A stretch of DNA of 64,000 nucleotides from Blumeriella jaapii (GCA_009599575.1 VWND01000095.1:930001-994000), one strand, 5' to 3'. Positions 1 to 12,307 are shown, counted from the first letter of the stretch. Numbers and translations are program-made. Notes: generated by a model not told the origin, from the sequence alone.

Positions 1-114
1 CGGCTCATCTAGACTACAAATACCGCACTTTGTCCTCTCGTTTTCTTTCATACACAGGGACACCGAACAGCGAAAGGGTCACTTACTCGAAGCCCAAGCT
101 CTCGAAACATCAGA

Positions 115-624
115 ATGACGGATACACTACCAACCGCCATGCTACCACCCACGGAACTGCCACCAAGCGCGCAAGAGAAAGCTCCCGTGCAAAGCATCCT
201 CTCAAGTCCTCCTCAAGAGGCACAACCAGCCGGCTCCACGCCACCCACCCCAACCCCTCTCGCACCAAAAACCCACGCCCCAGCTGCAGCAAGCAGCCTC
301 ACAAACATCTCCAACCCCTCCCTGACATCCATCTCTTCTTCCACGTCTACGGCGTCGACGTGCTCCTCACCACGTCCTCTCACACCCTCCCAGCACCCCA
401 GTTACCACTGCCAAATCCCCCAACTGGACCCCCGGACCGGCGCTCCACTCTCGGTCTTGCAGCGCACGTACGTGCCCGAGGCTGATCTCACCGTTGAGGA
501 GGGTTTGGCGAGAGGCCCTGTGCCGGGTCGCTACCGGGTTTTCGCGCGGGCGAAGGAACGGAGTGAGGAGGAGCGGAGGGCGGAGTTTGAGGAAGTCAAG
601 AGGAAGTTGCGGGGGCTGAAGTAG
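115..624 (+). CDS. Small hypothetical protein, Pro/Ser/Thr-rich N-terminus
   Basis: Single-exon ORF of 169 residues starting at an ATG and ending in TAG. I do not recognise the family. The first ~110 residues are low-complexity (Pro, Ser, Thr, Ala), probably disordered. The last ~60 look more constrained: a segment with PRTGAPLSVLQRTYVPEADL, then a charged, predicted helical tail rich in Glu, Arg and Lys (ERSEEERRAEFEEVKRKLRG). No signal peptide or membrane segment is visible. It lies 640 bp from the stop of the convergent BCAS3-like gene. The longer frame that starts upstream of it is a shadow. Function unknown. Confidence 0.55.
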   Translation: MTDTLPTAMLPPTELPPSAQEKAPVQSILSSPPQEAQPAGSTPPTPTPLAPKTHAPAAASSLTNISNPSLTSISSSTSTASTCSSPRPLTPSQHPSYHCQIPQLDPRTGAPLSVLQRTYVPEADLTVEEGLARGPVPGRYRVFARAKERSEEERRAEFEEVKRKLRGLK

Positions 625-1260
625 AGGTGTGTGGGAGTGTGCGGGAGAGTGTTGAGGGGCATCTAAAGAGTGCTAGAGAAGAAGGAATTGTAGCGAGAAA
701 TCATCTGTCGTTTCGTTCATCGTCCTCGTCCTGTGTAACTAACTGGGAGGTTCCTCATAAGCGACCCTCGCTTGCCCACCCTTGAGCATCGAGAGGTTGG
801 CAAGAGTGGTTGGCATTTGCTCTATGTTTGGGTGTATTGTGGGTTCTGCCAGTGGCAGTGTGTACGAGTCACAAATCAGGAAATTCAATAGAAGTAGACG
901 GTTTCTCGGAAAAGAGTGATTTCCAATCAAGTCCTGTGTTGATTGGTATTTCGTAGCATTCGGCGCAGTGCAATTGCCTCCCTAGGGTCTGGCCCATCCA
1001 ACCTCAATCATCTAAGCGCCAACATGAACAGACCTCGCGAAACACCAATGCATGCCCGGAGATCCCGCTGGGTGGCAATCCTGACCCGTTGAAGTGGCCG
1101 TGGACAACCCCTCCCGTATGAACAGTGCAGAGAGAATCCCACACTTAATGCATCAAACCATCCCATTCTATAGCACAATGCCGAATCTAGAAGAGGACTA
1201 AGTGGGCAGAGTCAAGCCAGATGAATCTCCCCTCCCGAACTGAAAACACAGAAAGCCAAA
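625..1260. other. Intergenic, 3' ends of two convergent genes
   Basis: Non-coding stretch between convergent stop codons, presumably both 3' UTRs. I see no RNA gene, repeat or conserved ORF in it. Confidence 0.5.
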
Positions 1261-4200
1261 CTAAACCCTCTGGCTCGCAAAGTCAAGAACATCGCAATCG
1301 TCTTCGAAGAAACCCTCATCATCCCCACCAGCGTTGTTTGACCCACCGCGAGGCCCTTTGGGCATCCTCGTCGTGATGACAATCTGCTCCATGTGATCTG
1401 TACTGTCTGAGACCCTGAACACCCGTTCAATAGATGACGAAGGCTGAGCTTGAGGCACAAACGAGACATTGAAGTCGTCGTTGGGATTGTGTGGTGGCCC
1501 AACGTCAAGTTTCCTTGCTTTGATAGGACCGCCGAAAACCCAGGGTTTGGCCGAACCAGCCTGTGTCTTCTTGATGTCGATAGCCGCTGGAGGTGGGCTA
1601 AACACAGCAGAAACAGATGGTGAAGCCAGAGTGCTTTCCTCAACTTTAAAGACGTGCAGGCCTACGCGCCTATCGGTATGGAATGGTTGGTATGGTGCAT
1701 TGGATTCAATTTCTGCCTGTGGAATGGACGACTCGGTTCCATGCGCCTTCGCGGTGGGTGTCGGAGACTGCCTTGCTTTCCAGCGAGAATCTTCAATATC
1801 CTTTTCGGTAAGCTCGAGGTCTCCGACCTGAAAAGTGAATTTGAGGTCTGGAAGTGATGGCAATCGGAATTCAACATACTTAGCCCCTCTCGAAGGCTTT
1901 TGTTTATCGGCAGGGCGGTCGGCTCTACGATTTTTGATTGTGTAAAATCTGACAATCCCGCCTCCAAGGACAACGACAGAGTCGTTCCGCTTGCCATTGA
2001 TAAGGAGAACGCACGCTCTAGAAGGAGCACTGTGGCTTCTGGGTAGGTGGAGCTTGGTGGTGTTGGCAGATTTGCGCATCTCGTTCATCTTACCCGTTGC
2101 GGCGCCGACGGATCTACTGATTCCGGCAGCTAACGCATGGGTACCGTGACCTGCTTGAACAGTGACAGCCCTCGCCGATATTCCTGCACTGCTTCGGCGA
2201 GGGCGGCTCACTAACGGCCTAGCAGCAGTCCAAAGAGAGGTCACTGCACTTGTAGCTACTCCGGTAGCAGTAAGAGCAGGGCCGGTGGGTTCCCCTGTAG
2301 CATCATCGCCTCTTTGAGATTGTATCCTCCGACGAGGTGGTGGCCAAGCAAAAGCACTGGCAGGCAGGTCAAGAACGTGAACTGTGCCTGGCTCTGTCAC
2401 CATTGCAGCACGCTCGCCGTGTGGGGAGGTCCACACTACGTCGACGATCCTTGCAATAGTCATCCGTGAAAATTGAGCAATCTGTCTCACGTGGGGCCCT
2501 TGGACATCGTTGCCATGAGTTCCTCCTCTGAGAAACGATGACTTTGCATATTGCAGGCGCATCAAATCCCACACGAATTGAATATCTCCCTTGTTGCTAG
2601 CCGTGAACAGAGCCAGGCCGTTAGGAGAAAATGACAGGAAGCTGCACCCATGGGGAACGCGAAAAGTCGCTAGAGGATGAGGTGGCGAACCAGAAGATGA
2701 GACATGATGGCTCAAGGCCTCTAAATCGAGAATTGAGATGAGTCCGGGGTCCTTTATCACGAGCGGTGTAGGCGCTTGCAGACCATGCGTGGGTGGAAAC
2801 TGCTGGTGTATATTGGCCTGCGTCTGATAAGGCACGCCCCCCATCGCAGACTGGTTCTGGTTCTGGGTCTGGGATGGCTTGTTTCTGTAGTTGTTCCATG
2901 CTGACAGTCCCTGCTGTGTCAAGTAGTTGCCGGCCTCGATGAATTTCTGAGTCCCAAGCTGTACAATTTGTTTAACCATGCTGTCGCCGCCCGGCGAGTC
3001 GACCGAACAGTTCACCGCAGGTAAATTCGGAGGGGCGTGAGTATTGAGTCCCGGAATCCGAGCTGCCGGAAAAGTACCAGGTACCGTGGCTCGAAGAGAG
3101 ATCTGGGAGGAAGGCGCCGAAGGGCAATACGCCAGCCAGCGACCGTTCATAGAGATTGTCGAGGCTTTGTATTGCTTGCGTGCCGAAGACTGCTCTGCCA
3201 CAGGCCACTCATCGGCAAACTTGTTGACACCTCCAGTCTCCACAGCTATTCCATGCTGTACTGTTGCCCAAACCTTGCCAATGCATCTGAATTTTTCCAG
3301 AGAGTTACCCAAATCCCCCTGGCGGAAGATCCAGGTTTCGCCCGTCGTTCCGGATGCTATGACAATGTTCCCACTGTCTGCACGAATAGTCAAAGATCCA
3401 ACTGGAAGCGGCGCTCTAAAAGGATGACTCGTCGTAGATGCGGTGGAACTGATTTTCGGAAGCGAGAGAAGTGTGGCCACATGAGACCTCAAACCCAGAG
3501 AGTAGACCTCAACGGTTGTCTGGTAAGCACCGGTCGGCTCTGCTTCGTCAATCTGATGTCCACGTATCCTCGGTGAACCACGGACACTTTCGTTTTGAAC
3601 AGCTGACGGGCCTTCTGACGGCGGTGTACTTGACGTAGAATGGTCAGGTGTCAGGACTGGACCATGTATCACTACACCAATGAGTGGAAACAAATGCGAA
3701 CTTCCCCCATCTCCAGTCCAGGGTAAGATTTTGGCGTTTATGACACCACCTCGAAGGCCCTCTATTCCTGAAATCTTGTTCAAGCCTCTTTTCGAAACAC
3801 CAAAGATGTTGACACCACCTTCATACCCGTTCACAACGACATCTTCAGCTTTTCCCGAGTTCGCCGAAGGCAGGCTATCGAACGCACTGTGATATCCATT
3901 CTCTCCAGGGGTGAGACCGGGCGTGGGTGGTGTGAGAATCAAGTTGGCATCTGGCGCGCCGTAGAAGTGGGCCTGAGCTTGGTGCGGAAGAGGCGGATAT
4001 TGAGCGTAGCGATTGTTCTGAGCAGAGTACAGCGACATCCTTTTGGTAGAGTAAGAAGACGGCGGGGAGCGGTGACCGTCAAAGCCATGAGAGTAATTGT
4101 TGTCTGCTTGATAGCTGAGGGGCCTTCGTCTTGCTGGTGGAGAGGCTGAGGGAACGTGTCCGGTTGCGACGCCTCTCTGCTCCCTTGTTGTCCACTCAAC

Positions 4201-4721
4201 ATTCGAGAGCCGCTCATCACTGTCTCGTGGTGGAGAGTCTAACTGAATCAGGTTCCCAGGAGAGGAGGAAAATGCCGGCAGGTTCTTCGTCCATTCACTC
4301 GTGCTCTGTGACGGAGAGCGATCCAAGGCAGCCGATGACAAGGCCCCCAACAAAGGAGACGTAACGGGGTTTCCATGCGAGGGAGTGTCCATAGGCTTGA
4401 CATCTGGTGACTGGTTTTGATCTGGCTGGACTGAATGCTTGGTGTTCCTGGTAGATGGCGCGGTTAACGCATCGCCCAGCAGAACACCACCACGTATGGC
4501 CCCTCCGGCTCCGGGCAGAACACTCACATTGTTTTCGAGGCATTCTTTGTCACCGCTGCGAGCACGCCGCCGCCGCCGCTTCCGTTCTTCGCCGTCCCAT
4601 TCTTTCTGCTGTTTTTGGTGGGGATCTGTCCGCCAGCCGTTGTCGCCTTCTGACTCAGCTTGTTGGGTTTGGGACTCCCGCTCGAGATCTGGTTCGTATC
4701 TTGATCTGATATGGGGGGCAT
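1261..4721 (-). CDS. BCAS3-like WD40-repeat protein (two exons)
   Basis: Predicted 1126-residue protein with a cytosolic beta-propeller of the BCAS3/rudhira type, related to the PROPPIN group used in autophagy and phagophore targeting in plants and animals; the fungal role is not established. Exon 1 (4528-4721) begins MPPISDQD and stops at a consensus donor GTGAGT; the 80-nt intron ends CTACCAG at 4448; exon 2 (1261-4447) resumes NTKHSVQ in phase. The longer continuous frame beginning upstream of exon 1 has only a TTG start, so I prefer the spliced ATG model. Visible blades include the stretch around HGCSFLSFSPNGLALFTASN and VVWTSPHGERAAMV. The N-terminal ~250 residues are disordered and Ser/Pro-rich. 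The acidic C-terminus ends EGFFEDDCDVLDFASQRV. The BCAS3 assignment is from remembered family features; a profile search would settle it. Confidence 0.8.
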
Positions 4722-5699
4722 TCAAAGGACGGGAAGAGCCACAGGAGCCTTTGTGCTCCTCAGGTACTCCAGGAGTCTGGGGGCTTGTTGTTCTCTTTAA
4801 CCCGTAGGATGGCGCGGAGAGGGGGGAGCGGGGCGTGAACCTGTCTCTTCTCCCGCTTACTTCCTGCGATCAGAAAGTCAGGGGGAGTTCGGAAGAAGAG
4901 AAGACCGAGTCGATGCTTCGTATTAGGCTGTTCGAGAGTTGCGAATTTGTTCTGGTGTCGAAGTTGGGGAATGTGTGTTTGCTCTTTGTGAAGAGAGCTC
5001 GAGCTGTGTTGATGTAGGCGCGGGGCAGCTGCTCTGTTCGCGCATCTGAGACCGAGTCCTTGTGCTTGGGGCAACGGAAGGAAGTCAGCTGAGCCGTTAT
5101 TGGCCAACTTTCTGGGCGCCAAATTAGGTAGAGAGATAGGAGGTGGGATTCTTGATTCTTGATTTTCTGCACACAAATCCTGCTTGACTTTGGCGAAACC
5201 TCAGTATTCTGATAAGACTGTCACTGAAAGGTACCGTAACCAGTCTTCGATTTGCTGTCGAGAGCAAGACTGTGAATGTTGGGAGGCAGAACAGTCACTA
5301 TGAAACTAACAATCTTGGCCCCCCCTCTTCTTATTGGAAGGGAAAGACTAATAGATTATACATCGGGATCACGAGGCACCTCTTGGGCACTTGCAAGAAA
5401 GACGTAGAACCGTCTACTAAACCTCAAACCAATTTCCTGGAAGGAAATGACCGCCCGAAATAGCCAACCGGTCTGAACGAGAAAGAAGACAGAAGTGGAG
5501 CTCAAGACTCCAAGATGCTGCTATATAGCCCTCGCTATGCCACCCGGCGGCAATATTGGTACTCGTAGTATTACACATGCCTGCCTTGTTATCCCAAAAC
5601 ATCTCCATCACACGCCTTCCAATACATGTGGTTTCGTAGAACTCCGTGTAGAGTAGGAGAATTCGTCCCAGGCGACATACCAGCATGCCACAAAACGGT
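4722..5699. other. Intergenic region upstream of the BCAS3-like gene
   Basis: About 1 kb between the BCAS3-like start and the DPM2 stop. Short ORFs here overlap each other in several frames and none resembles a known protein. Probably promoter plus 5' UTR of the BCAS3-like gene and the 3' UTR of DPM2. Confidence 0.4.
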
Positions 5700-6168
5700 T
5701 CAAGCCTTCTTCTTGCCGACAACCTTGGCCTTAGCTGCTCTCTTTCTATTGCTCCGGATCATGACGACGCTGAGGAACGATCCCACAACGGCAGACGCAC
5801 ACAAGATCTGGATGGATGGGATCAGCAAGATTTTTGGAGCAGTCGCTCGAGACAAAGAGCAGGAACAAGAGAAGGGGCTATCCAAAAGAAAAGAGGAGTA
5901 GTTACCAGAATCACTGGTATCCGGATAGCCCAGACTCGAGGAGGAAAGATGTTCTGCAGCGGGTGATCTGAGTCGACGAAGGGCTACCAGAGTCAGCGTT
6001 TGATCGTGTCTTGAGCGTGGCGCCGTGTCATTACCATGAGAAGGGTCCAGATAGAATAGTACAAGAAGACCACTGTCGCAGCGACGAGCATCGCAAGTCC
6101 GACTAGGGTGTCCAGCTGCAGCAGGTTAGGGTCGTCTTCGTTCCATGATTGAATGCATGACTGACCAT
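5700..6168 (-). CDS. DPM2: Dolichol-phosphate mannosyltransferase subunit 2 (four exons)
   Basis: Small ER membrane subunit that stabilises the DPM1 catalytic subunit of dolichol-phosphate-mannose synthase, which supplies mannose for GPI anchors, N-glycans and O-mannosylation. The 89-residue product comes from four exons, all joined in phase 0: the lone start codon (ATG 6166-6168, donor GTCAGT), 6035-6115 (LDTLVGLAMLVAATVVFLYY...), 5906-5983 (PFVDSDHP...FPPRVWAIRIPVIL) and 5700-5807 (ILCASAVVGSFLSVVMIRSN... ending in a Lys-rich tail). Two hydrophobic segments flank the conserved PFVD...FPPR loop, the family hallmark. A first exon consisting of just the start codon is easily missed by gene finders. 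Its start lies 243 bp from that of CWC22, a shared divergent promoter. Length is normal for the family. Confidence 0.93.
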
Positions 6169-6411
6169 TGTTGCAATTCGGAGTGTAAAGGAGAGTAGGT
6201 GGTGAATCGAAAGCAACTTGCAAAAGCGAGTGTACCACAATAACTCCTGGTTGCAACTCCGTGAATTTGGTGACTGCAGGAGACGCGCTAAAATAAGGTT
6301 TCTAGCGCAGGCGCGGCTGATCATCGACTCTCAAATAGTTTTTGGTCGCGATCACAGCACACCAATCTCCAACTTCCCCGCCAGCCTCCATCCTATCGCA
6401 TACCATCAACC
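6169..6411. promoter_or_regulatory. Divergent promoter DPM2 / CWC22
   Basis: 243 bp separate the start codons of DPM2 (-) and CWC22 (+), so both promoters and 5' leaders must fit here. Inferred from gene orientation; no specific transcription-factor site is claimed. Confidence 0.6.
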
Positions 6412-8554
6412 ATGGAAGAGGTGGCGATCCGGACAGACGACGCAAAGCAGGCTGCTGCGAAAGCCGAATATGACAAACTCCTCACCATGCGCTCTGGGGG
6501 CACCTACATCCCCCCCGCGCGACTCAGGGCTCTTCAGTCTCAGATCACCGACAAGAATAGCAAGGAGTACCAGCGCATGGCCTGGGAAGCTCTGAAGAAG
6601 TCCATAAACGGGTTGATCAACAAGGTTAACGTCTCGAACATCAAATTCATCGTCCCGGAGCTGTTTGGCGAGAACCTGATCAGAGGCCGGGGACTGTTCT
6701 GCCGAAGCATCATGAAGGCGCAAGCTGCCAGTTTGCCGTTCACCCCGATCTACGCCGCTATGGTTGCTATCGTTAATACGAAATTGCCCAATGTTGGCGA
6801 CCTGCTTCTCAAGCGCCTCATCACTCAATTCAAGAAAGGGTTTAAACGAAACGACAAGGCAGTCTGTCTTTCCGCCACAACCTTCATCGCACACTTGTGC
6901 AATCAGCAGGTTGCGCACGAAATACTGGCCGCGCAAATACTACTGCTGTTGCTGAATAAGCCAACGGACGACAGCGTGGAGATTGCTGTTGGTCTGACAC
7001 GAGAGGTTGGACAACATCTCGAGGAAATGAACCAAGCCATCGCCATTGCGGTCTTTGATCAATTCAGACATTTTGAATGAAGCTGATATCGATAAGAGAG
7101 TACAGTACATGATCGAAGTTCTGTTCCAGGTCAGAAAGGACAAATACAAGGATAATCCGGCAATCAAGGATGAACTGGACTTGGTCGAAGAGGAAGATCA
7201 AATCACACACAAAAGCTCCCTCGACGATGAGATTGATGTGCAAGATGGCCTAAATGTGTTCAAGTTTGATCCGAAATGGGAGGAGAACGAGGCGCTATAC
7301 CAGAAAACCAAAGCGGAGATCTTGGGAGAAGGGAGTGACGAGGAAGGAGACGAGGACGACAGCGATGATAGCGATGAGGACGAGGATAGACAAGAGGAGA
7401 AGGCATTAGAAATCAAGGATCAAAGCAACGCTGACCTGGTCGCCTTGCGGAAAACGATATATCTAACGATAATGTCGAGTATTGATCCTGAAGAATGTGT
7501 CCACAAGTTGATGAAAGTCAATCTTCCAGCCGGCCTTGAGCACGAACTTCCATCGATGGTCATCGAATGCTGCTCACAAGAGAAAACATACTCCAAATTT
7601 TATGGTCTGATCGGAGAGCGATTCGCAAAGATTAATCGTCTGTGGACCGACCTTTTCGAGCAGTCCTTCACCAAGTACTACGATACAATACATCGATACG
7701 AAACGAACAGACTTCGAAACATTGCACGGTTCTTCGGTCACATGCTTAGTTCCGATGCTCTCGGATGGCATACTTTTACTGTCATTCACTTGAACGAGGA
7801 CGAGACCACTTCAAGCAGTCGCATCTTCATCAAGATTCTATTCGAGGACTTGGCAGAAGAGATGGGCATGGTTAAACTGCAGACTCGGTTGAAGGACAAC
7901 ACCCTACGACCATATTTCGAGGGCATTTTCCCCCGCGATAATGACCGGAACACGAGATTCTCTATCAATTATTTTACCTCTATCAAAATGGGGCCTTTAA
8001 CGGAGGAAATGCGAGAATTCTTGGCAAACAAACCGAAGCCTGCTTTGCCAGCTCCACCGCCAGCCGACGACTCGTCTGATTCCGAATCGAGTTTTTCTTC
8101 GTACACAGGCTCATCATATTCACGGTCACGAAGCCGATCCCGGTCCATATCCAGGTCCCGGTCCCTCAGTCGAACCCCGCCTAGAAGAAACCAAAGACGA
8201 GATTATTCTGACTCTCGGTCACGCTCTGTCTCTCGCTCTCGCTCTCGCTCCTTGTCATCCCGGTCACTTTCTCCGTCCCGCTCGCCATCGCCTCGTCGAA
8301 GCCGCCGAAGATCCTACACACCTGACGACCGAAGTCGATCTCCTCCGCCAAGAAGAAGAAGCTCATATTCCCGCGGCCGCAGTTCAACGCCTCCGAGGCG
8401 AAGAAGTCCGCTGCCATCCCGAGGTCGAAGCCCATCTCCTGCCCCTAGAAGGAGGAGGAGGAGCTCGACCCCACCTGCTCGGCGACGAAACTCATCCTCC
8501 CCTCCTCCAAGACGAAGCCTTTCCCCTGCACCAAAGAGGATAAGGATCTCTTAG
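6412..8554 (+). CDS. CWC22: Pre-mRNA splicing factor CWC22, with an internal frame break
   Basis: Spliceosome component that escorts eIF4A3-type helicases and is needed for the first catalytic step. The 5' part (6412-7068) encodes an MIF4G domain beginning [16 protein letters not shown]. The 3' part (from 7067 in the next frame) continues with [19 protein letters not shown], a linker [16 protein letters not shown], an MA3 domain (from about [19 protein letters not shown]) and a long RS-rich tail. Together they match the whole family without a gap if two bases are missing at 7066-7069 (AGAC where AGAGAC is expected), which gives [16 protein letters not shown]. No GT-AG intron can bridge the two frames while keeping these conserved residues. 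Read as written, translation stops at 7078-7080. Because the gene is essential, a base-calling slip is likelier than a pseudogene. Confidence 0.9.
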
Positions 8555-10152
8555 TCGAAGCGGAGAGCACTTTTGTAGTAATATTGTGAAGGCAGCAAGG
8601 CGTTTCATAGCGCCAGCGGAGGACAAATGAATTGCATCAAAAGATCTCAACGATTACCCATTCTCGATCATGTGACAAGAAACACCCTCTTGCACTAGCA
8701 GCCCTGAGCCTCTAAATAATCAGGTACGAGTGTCACCTTGACAATCTGTTCTGTAACTGAGTCTACGCGATCCTTCGTTTACAGCTTCAGTCATAGCTCT
8801 TGTGATTGGGTCATTACGCGGTTAGTTAGGTACCTGTCTGTGCCCCCAAGCCAGACCCCATCTTGAGGTGGAGGCACTCATGATTCGAAAAGCACTCCTT
8901 CGGCTTAGGATGTTGAATGCAAGTCGCAGCAGTCGCGGAAGAGACCTACAAACGTCTTTGAAAAAGGCAAAAATCCGTCTAGGAGCCCCACTCTAAGACC
9001 CCGGCCAGCCTCATGTCCATTCTGGCTGGTTCGATAGTAATGTTGCAATCACAGGGCTTCAGGTGGTCACAACCATATTGCATCCAGCAGAAGGATGATC
9101 CGACTTGTGGAGATGGTGTCAGAAAGGTTGGACCAGGAACAGGCATGCTGCTTACAAGTAAGTTTTGGGACCAATCTAGGAAGCTCGTGGACACTGGGCT
9201 TACAAAGTAGAAACCCCAAAAAACTGTGAGAGGTGGAGATGCCTCCCAGCGACAGAATAAAATTAAGTGCCCTTGAGAGGACGACTAGATAGTTCCAAAG
9301 CATTCAAATGGCTGGAAAGACCATACTCTTGCCCATCACTACTTCTCACTACCGCAGGCCCTCGCTACTACCACGCATCATCAATGTCAAAAGAATCCGG
9401 GGTGACAATTTCTAAAGACGTTCGACCCGAAAGGAGCACATTGAGAGGACAAACGTAGACTTATCACTCGTGGGACTCTAGATCTGAACCCGATTTCCTA
9501 CTGTTGTAAAGCATCCCGCACTTCAAGGGCCCTATCAATCCCATTTTATTCTGATCCCATGCTTTTTTGCAGATTCAACACAAACATCGAACCCGAACCC
9601 GCAAAGATTGTTCAACTCCCGCTCTCAGTAGCAAAATGAAGGAGGACGGGAGAGTGCAGAATTCAGGAAAGGACCAGCAGACAAGTCACTGGAAAACGTT
9701 CCATTCCTATGCACGCAGATTCATCATCGCCACAACTCGTACGAGGTAAGACAATTTTCAACGTTTAGTGTGAGCATGCTGCAGAGCTGCTGAATAATGT
9801 CATGCTTTTTCTCGATTCGGAAGCCTCAGCCGATGTTAGAGCTATCTTCGTGTAGGTCAAAAGGGCTCTTTGCAGGGCCCCCGATATCTCATTTCTCTAC
9901 CGTCTCAGACTCCTGCTGACCACGAATTGCAAGGACTAGCCACAGTCTTGTTGTCCTAAGTCGAAAGCTGCTTGTCTACCAATAGAACAGACCAGTCTAA
10001 AACGTACGCTTGACCAGCTTTTCGATAGAACTCAGAACGTCAATGAACTTTCCGGCAATCTCATATAGCATGATGTAACACCAGCTTCACACGATGTTGA
10101 GAGATCTTCCACAGGAGATGGGACTAGTACATAAGATGGTCTTGTGGACATC
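8555..10152. other. Gene-free stretch downstream of CWC22
   Basis: About 1.6 kb with only short, unconvincing ORFs. No tRNA B-box, repeat or recognisable coding segment was seen. A short exon around 9636-9745 ending in a GTAAGA donor-like site is possible but has no recognisable protein. Confidence 0.35.
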
Positions 10153-11328
10153 ATGAAGAGAAGATTCGATGCCGACCCAAGAGACTTTCACGGGCCTGGG
10201 AACCCGGATGAGACAGTCACTGACGCAAAGCTTCACGCTCGACGACGGTCCCTTGCAACAACGTTACCGGGGCCGGGCGACTTCTTGTTGGGGAGCAGTG
10301 TGCAATATTACCAGCCTCAGCGTCCTTCGATGAGTGATGATCCGAACCCAAGGGTCTCGATGAACCCTCCACCAGCGCTGACTCGACAACTACCTTCACC
10401 GCCAGGCCGTTCCTTACCTTCCCCGGCTTCTTCGAGCTTCCATTCTCCGTCGGCTAGCCTCTATGGAACTTCCTCGCAGCCTTGCGACCCACTCCATGTA
10501 TCGGAATATCTTCATTCTGCGGACACCAATCTTCCTCGTATCTGTAAAGGGGGCCCGCCAGACGCTCTCCAGAGCCACACAGCAGCGCTCCAACACGAGG
10601 TGTCTGTCCAGAAGATTGCCTTGATCTCGCTCCAGAGCGAGCATGATAAGCTCGTGGCAGCCTTTTCGCAGTCCCAGGTTCGAGCTGGCGCGCTAGAGCA
10701 GAAGTATGCCGTGTCCGACACCGAGATTGCGAGCCTGACGGAAGAGAAGCTGAGACTGCGCACTCAGATCGCCGAACTGGAGCGAAATGTGGAAGAACTC
10801 GTTCGAAGCCGCGATGGGTTTCGGCAAGCGGCCGTGCAGGAAGGAGCGCAGTACGTGGAAATCATCAAGAGGGCGTCGCGACTGGAGGCGGCGGCGGGAG
10901 AGGAGAGGAAAGGATGGAACGCGCTGAGGGCGGAGATGGAGCAGGAGATAGAAGCTCTGAGCGATCGCGGCCGGGCAGGTGTGGTGACAGCATCTGCAGC
11001 TTGCCTTCCCCTCCAAATCACCGATGATATCAACGACCCCCCTTTCTCTGTCGAGGTACAAGACGGACCCAAGATGAAACCCGTGGGCAATCTCCAGGTC
11101 GTTTCGCATCCTACAACTGCACAACAATCGCCTCCTGTTCCGCAAGCCCCTGACGAGCATCTTGAAGAAGAAGTCCAACGTCTTCGCAGCCGCTGCGTTG
11201 AAGTCGAAAACGTATTACGCGCCGTGAGGGATGGAAGTCGCAGCATGACGAACATCATAGAAACGCTCGGATTAGCAGGAACATCCATCCTGGAAAGAGC
11301 AGGTAGGAGTCTCGGCAGTGGTCGATAA
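10153..11328 (+). CDS. Conserved fungal coiled-coil protein, unknown function
   Basis: Single-exon ORF of about 391 residues. The open frame extends nine bases upstream from a GTG, but the first ATG is at 10153 (MKRRFDADPRD). Residues ~1-140 are low-complexity, Pro/Ser-rich. Residues ~145-275 form a long heptad-like coiled coil (EVSVQKIALISLQSEHDKL..., SLTEEKLRLRTQIAELERNV, ELVRSRDGFRQAA). A second short helix with EVQRLRSRCVEVENVLRAVR lies near the C-terminus. No enzyme motif, signal peptide or membrane segment. The layout resembles uncharacterised ascomycete coiled-coil proteins; a structural role is plausible but not shown. Confidence 0.7.
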   Translation: MKRRFDADPRDFHGPGNPDETVTDAKLHARRRSLATTLPGPGDFLLGSSVQYYQPQRPSMSDDPNPRVSMNPPPALTRQLPSPPGRSLPSPASSSFHSPSASLYGTSSQPCDPLHVSEYLHSADTNLPRICKGGPPDALQSHTAALQHEVSVQKIALISLQSEHDKLVAAFSQSQVRAGALEQKYAVSDTEIASLTEEKLRLRTQIAELERNVEELVRSRDGFRQAAVQEGAQYVEIIKRASRLEAAAGEERKGWNALRAEMEQEIEALSDRGRAGVVTASAACLPLQITDDINDPPFSVEVQDGPKMKPVGNLQVVSHPTTAQQSPPVPQAPDEHLEEEVQRLRSRCVEVENVLRAVRDGSRSMTNIIETLGLAGTSILERAGRSLGSGR

Positions 11329-12307
11329 ATCAGGGACCATGGCCCGACTGAGCGAGATTGAAAGTCCGCCTTTGCCTAAGATGCGGCATTTTGCACACTT
11401 TATGGCCGTTGGTAATCTCTGAGGGCATTTTTCGAGTGCATTTGCGGATGTTGAGGACAGGGAAGACATCTTCTTGACGTACCTTCTGCAACTAAAATCT
11501 GCATGCGAGCGAGAGCTCCTGAGCGACTTCAAAAGAAAGGATCTGTCGAGATAAGATGAGAATCAATGTAATCGCTGTACATCTCACCTCAACTACGACA
11601 GCATTGCCATTCTCCCATCATCTCACTCTGTCCGTCCGCTGTAGCCAACAGTACAGTTAGCATTAGCTCGAGACCTAGCTATCCACAATCTGATTTCAGC
11701 CACTGCGCCGCGGCACCAAAGACCCTCAATCACAGAGGCAGGTCCATTTAATCATCGGTTCCTCATTAGGTGATATGATAATTTCCTCTCTATGATCAGG
11801 CCTTCGTCCAAAAAAATCATGAAACAGACCCGCGCCCCAGAGGTTAAAGGATGATGTAAAGTGGCGTGAAGGGAAAACCGAACCGTACGGTGGATGTGTG
11901 TGGTTTATTATGTAGGAGTGGCATGTATCTTGACATTGGGGCCCGAGAAAGCGACGGAAATATGCATTCAGTCCATCAAAGACATCTGCTGGATATAGGG
12001 AGGATAAGATGTTGAAGTTACAACTTGAGGGAAGATGAAGGAGGCTATTGAGAGGGCTATGGACCCATTGCTTCGCTATCAGGTCTCTACCATAGGAAAG
12101 TACTTTAACATCATCGCATTAAGTCAGTACGGATCTTGGAAGAGGCATTACGGAAAGCAACAGATGGTATCACGGTAAGCACCGAGATCGCCATCGCTTC
12201 TCCTCACACTACAACACAATCCTCGGTGTTATCTCGTCGTACGTAGCTAAGCCAGTATTTTCCAACCTGTCCCTCTCTCCACATTCAGTCATGTGTTTCA
12301 ATGTTCG
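11329..12307. other. Gene-free stretch
   Basis: Nearly 1 kb without a supported gene. ORFs here are short and without recognisable features. Confidence 0.4.

Noticed and set aside
4439..4807. ORFs on both strands at the BCAS3-like 5' end
   Set aside because: Overlap the first exon and intron of the BCAS3-like gene; the spliced ATG model explains the region.
6412..8554. Programmed ribosomal frameshifting in CWC22
   Set aside because: No heptanucleotide slippery site or known family precedent; a missing GA is simpler.
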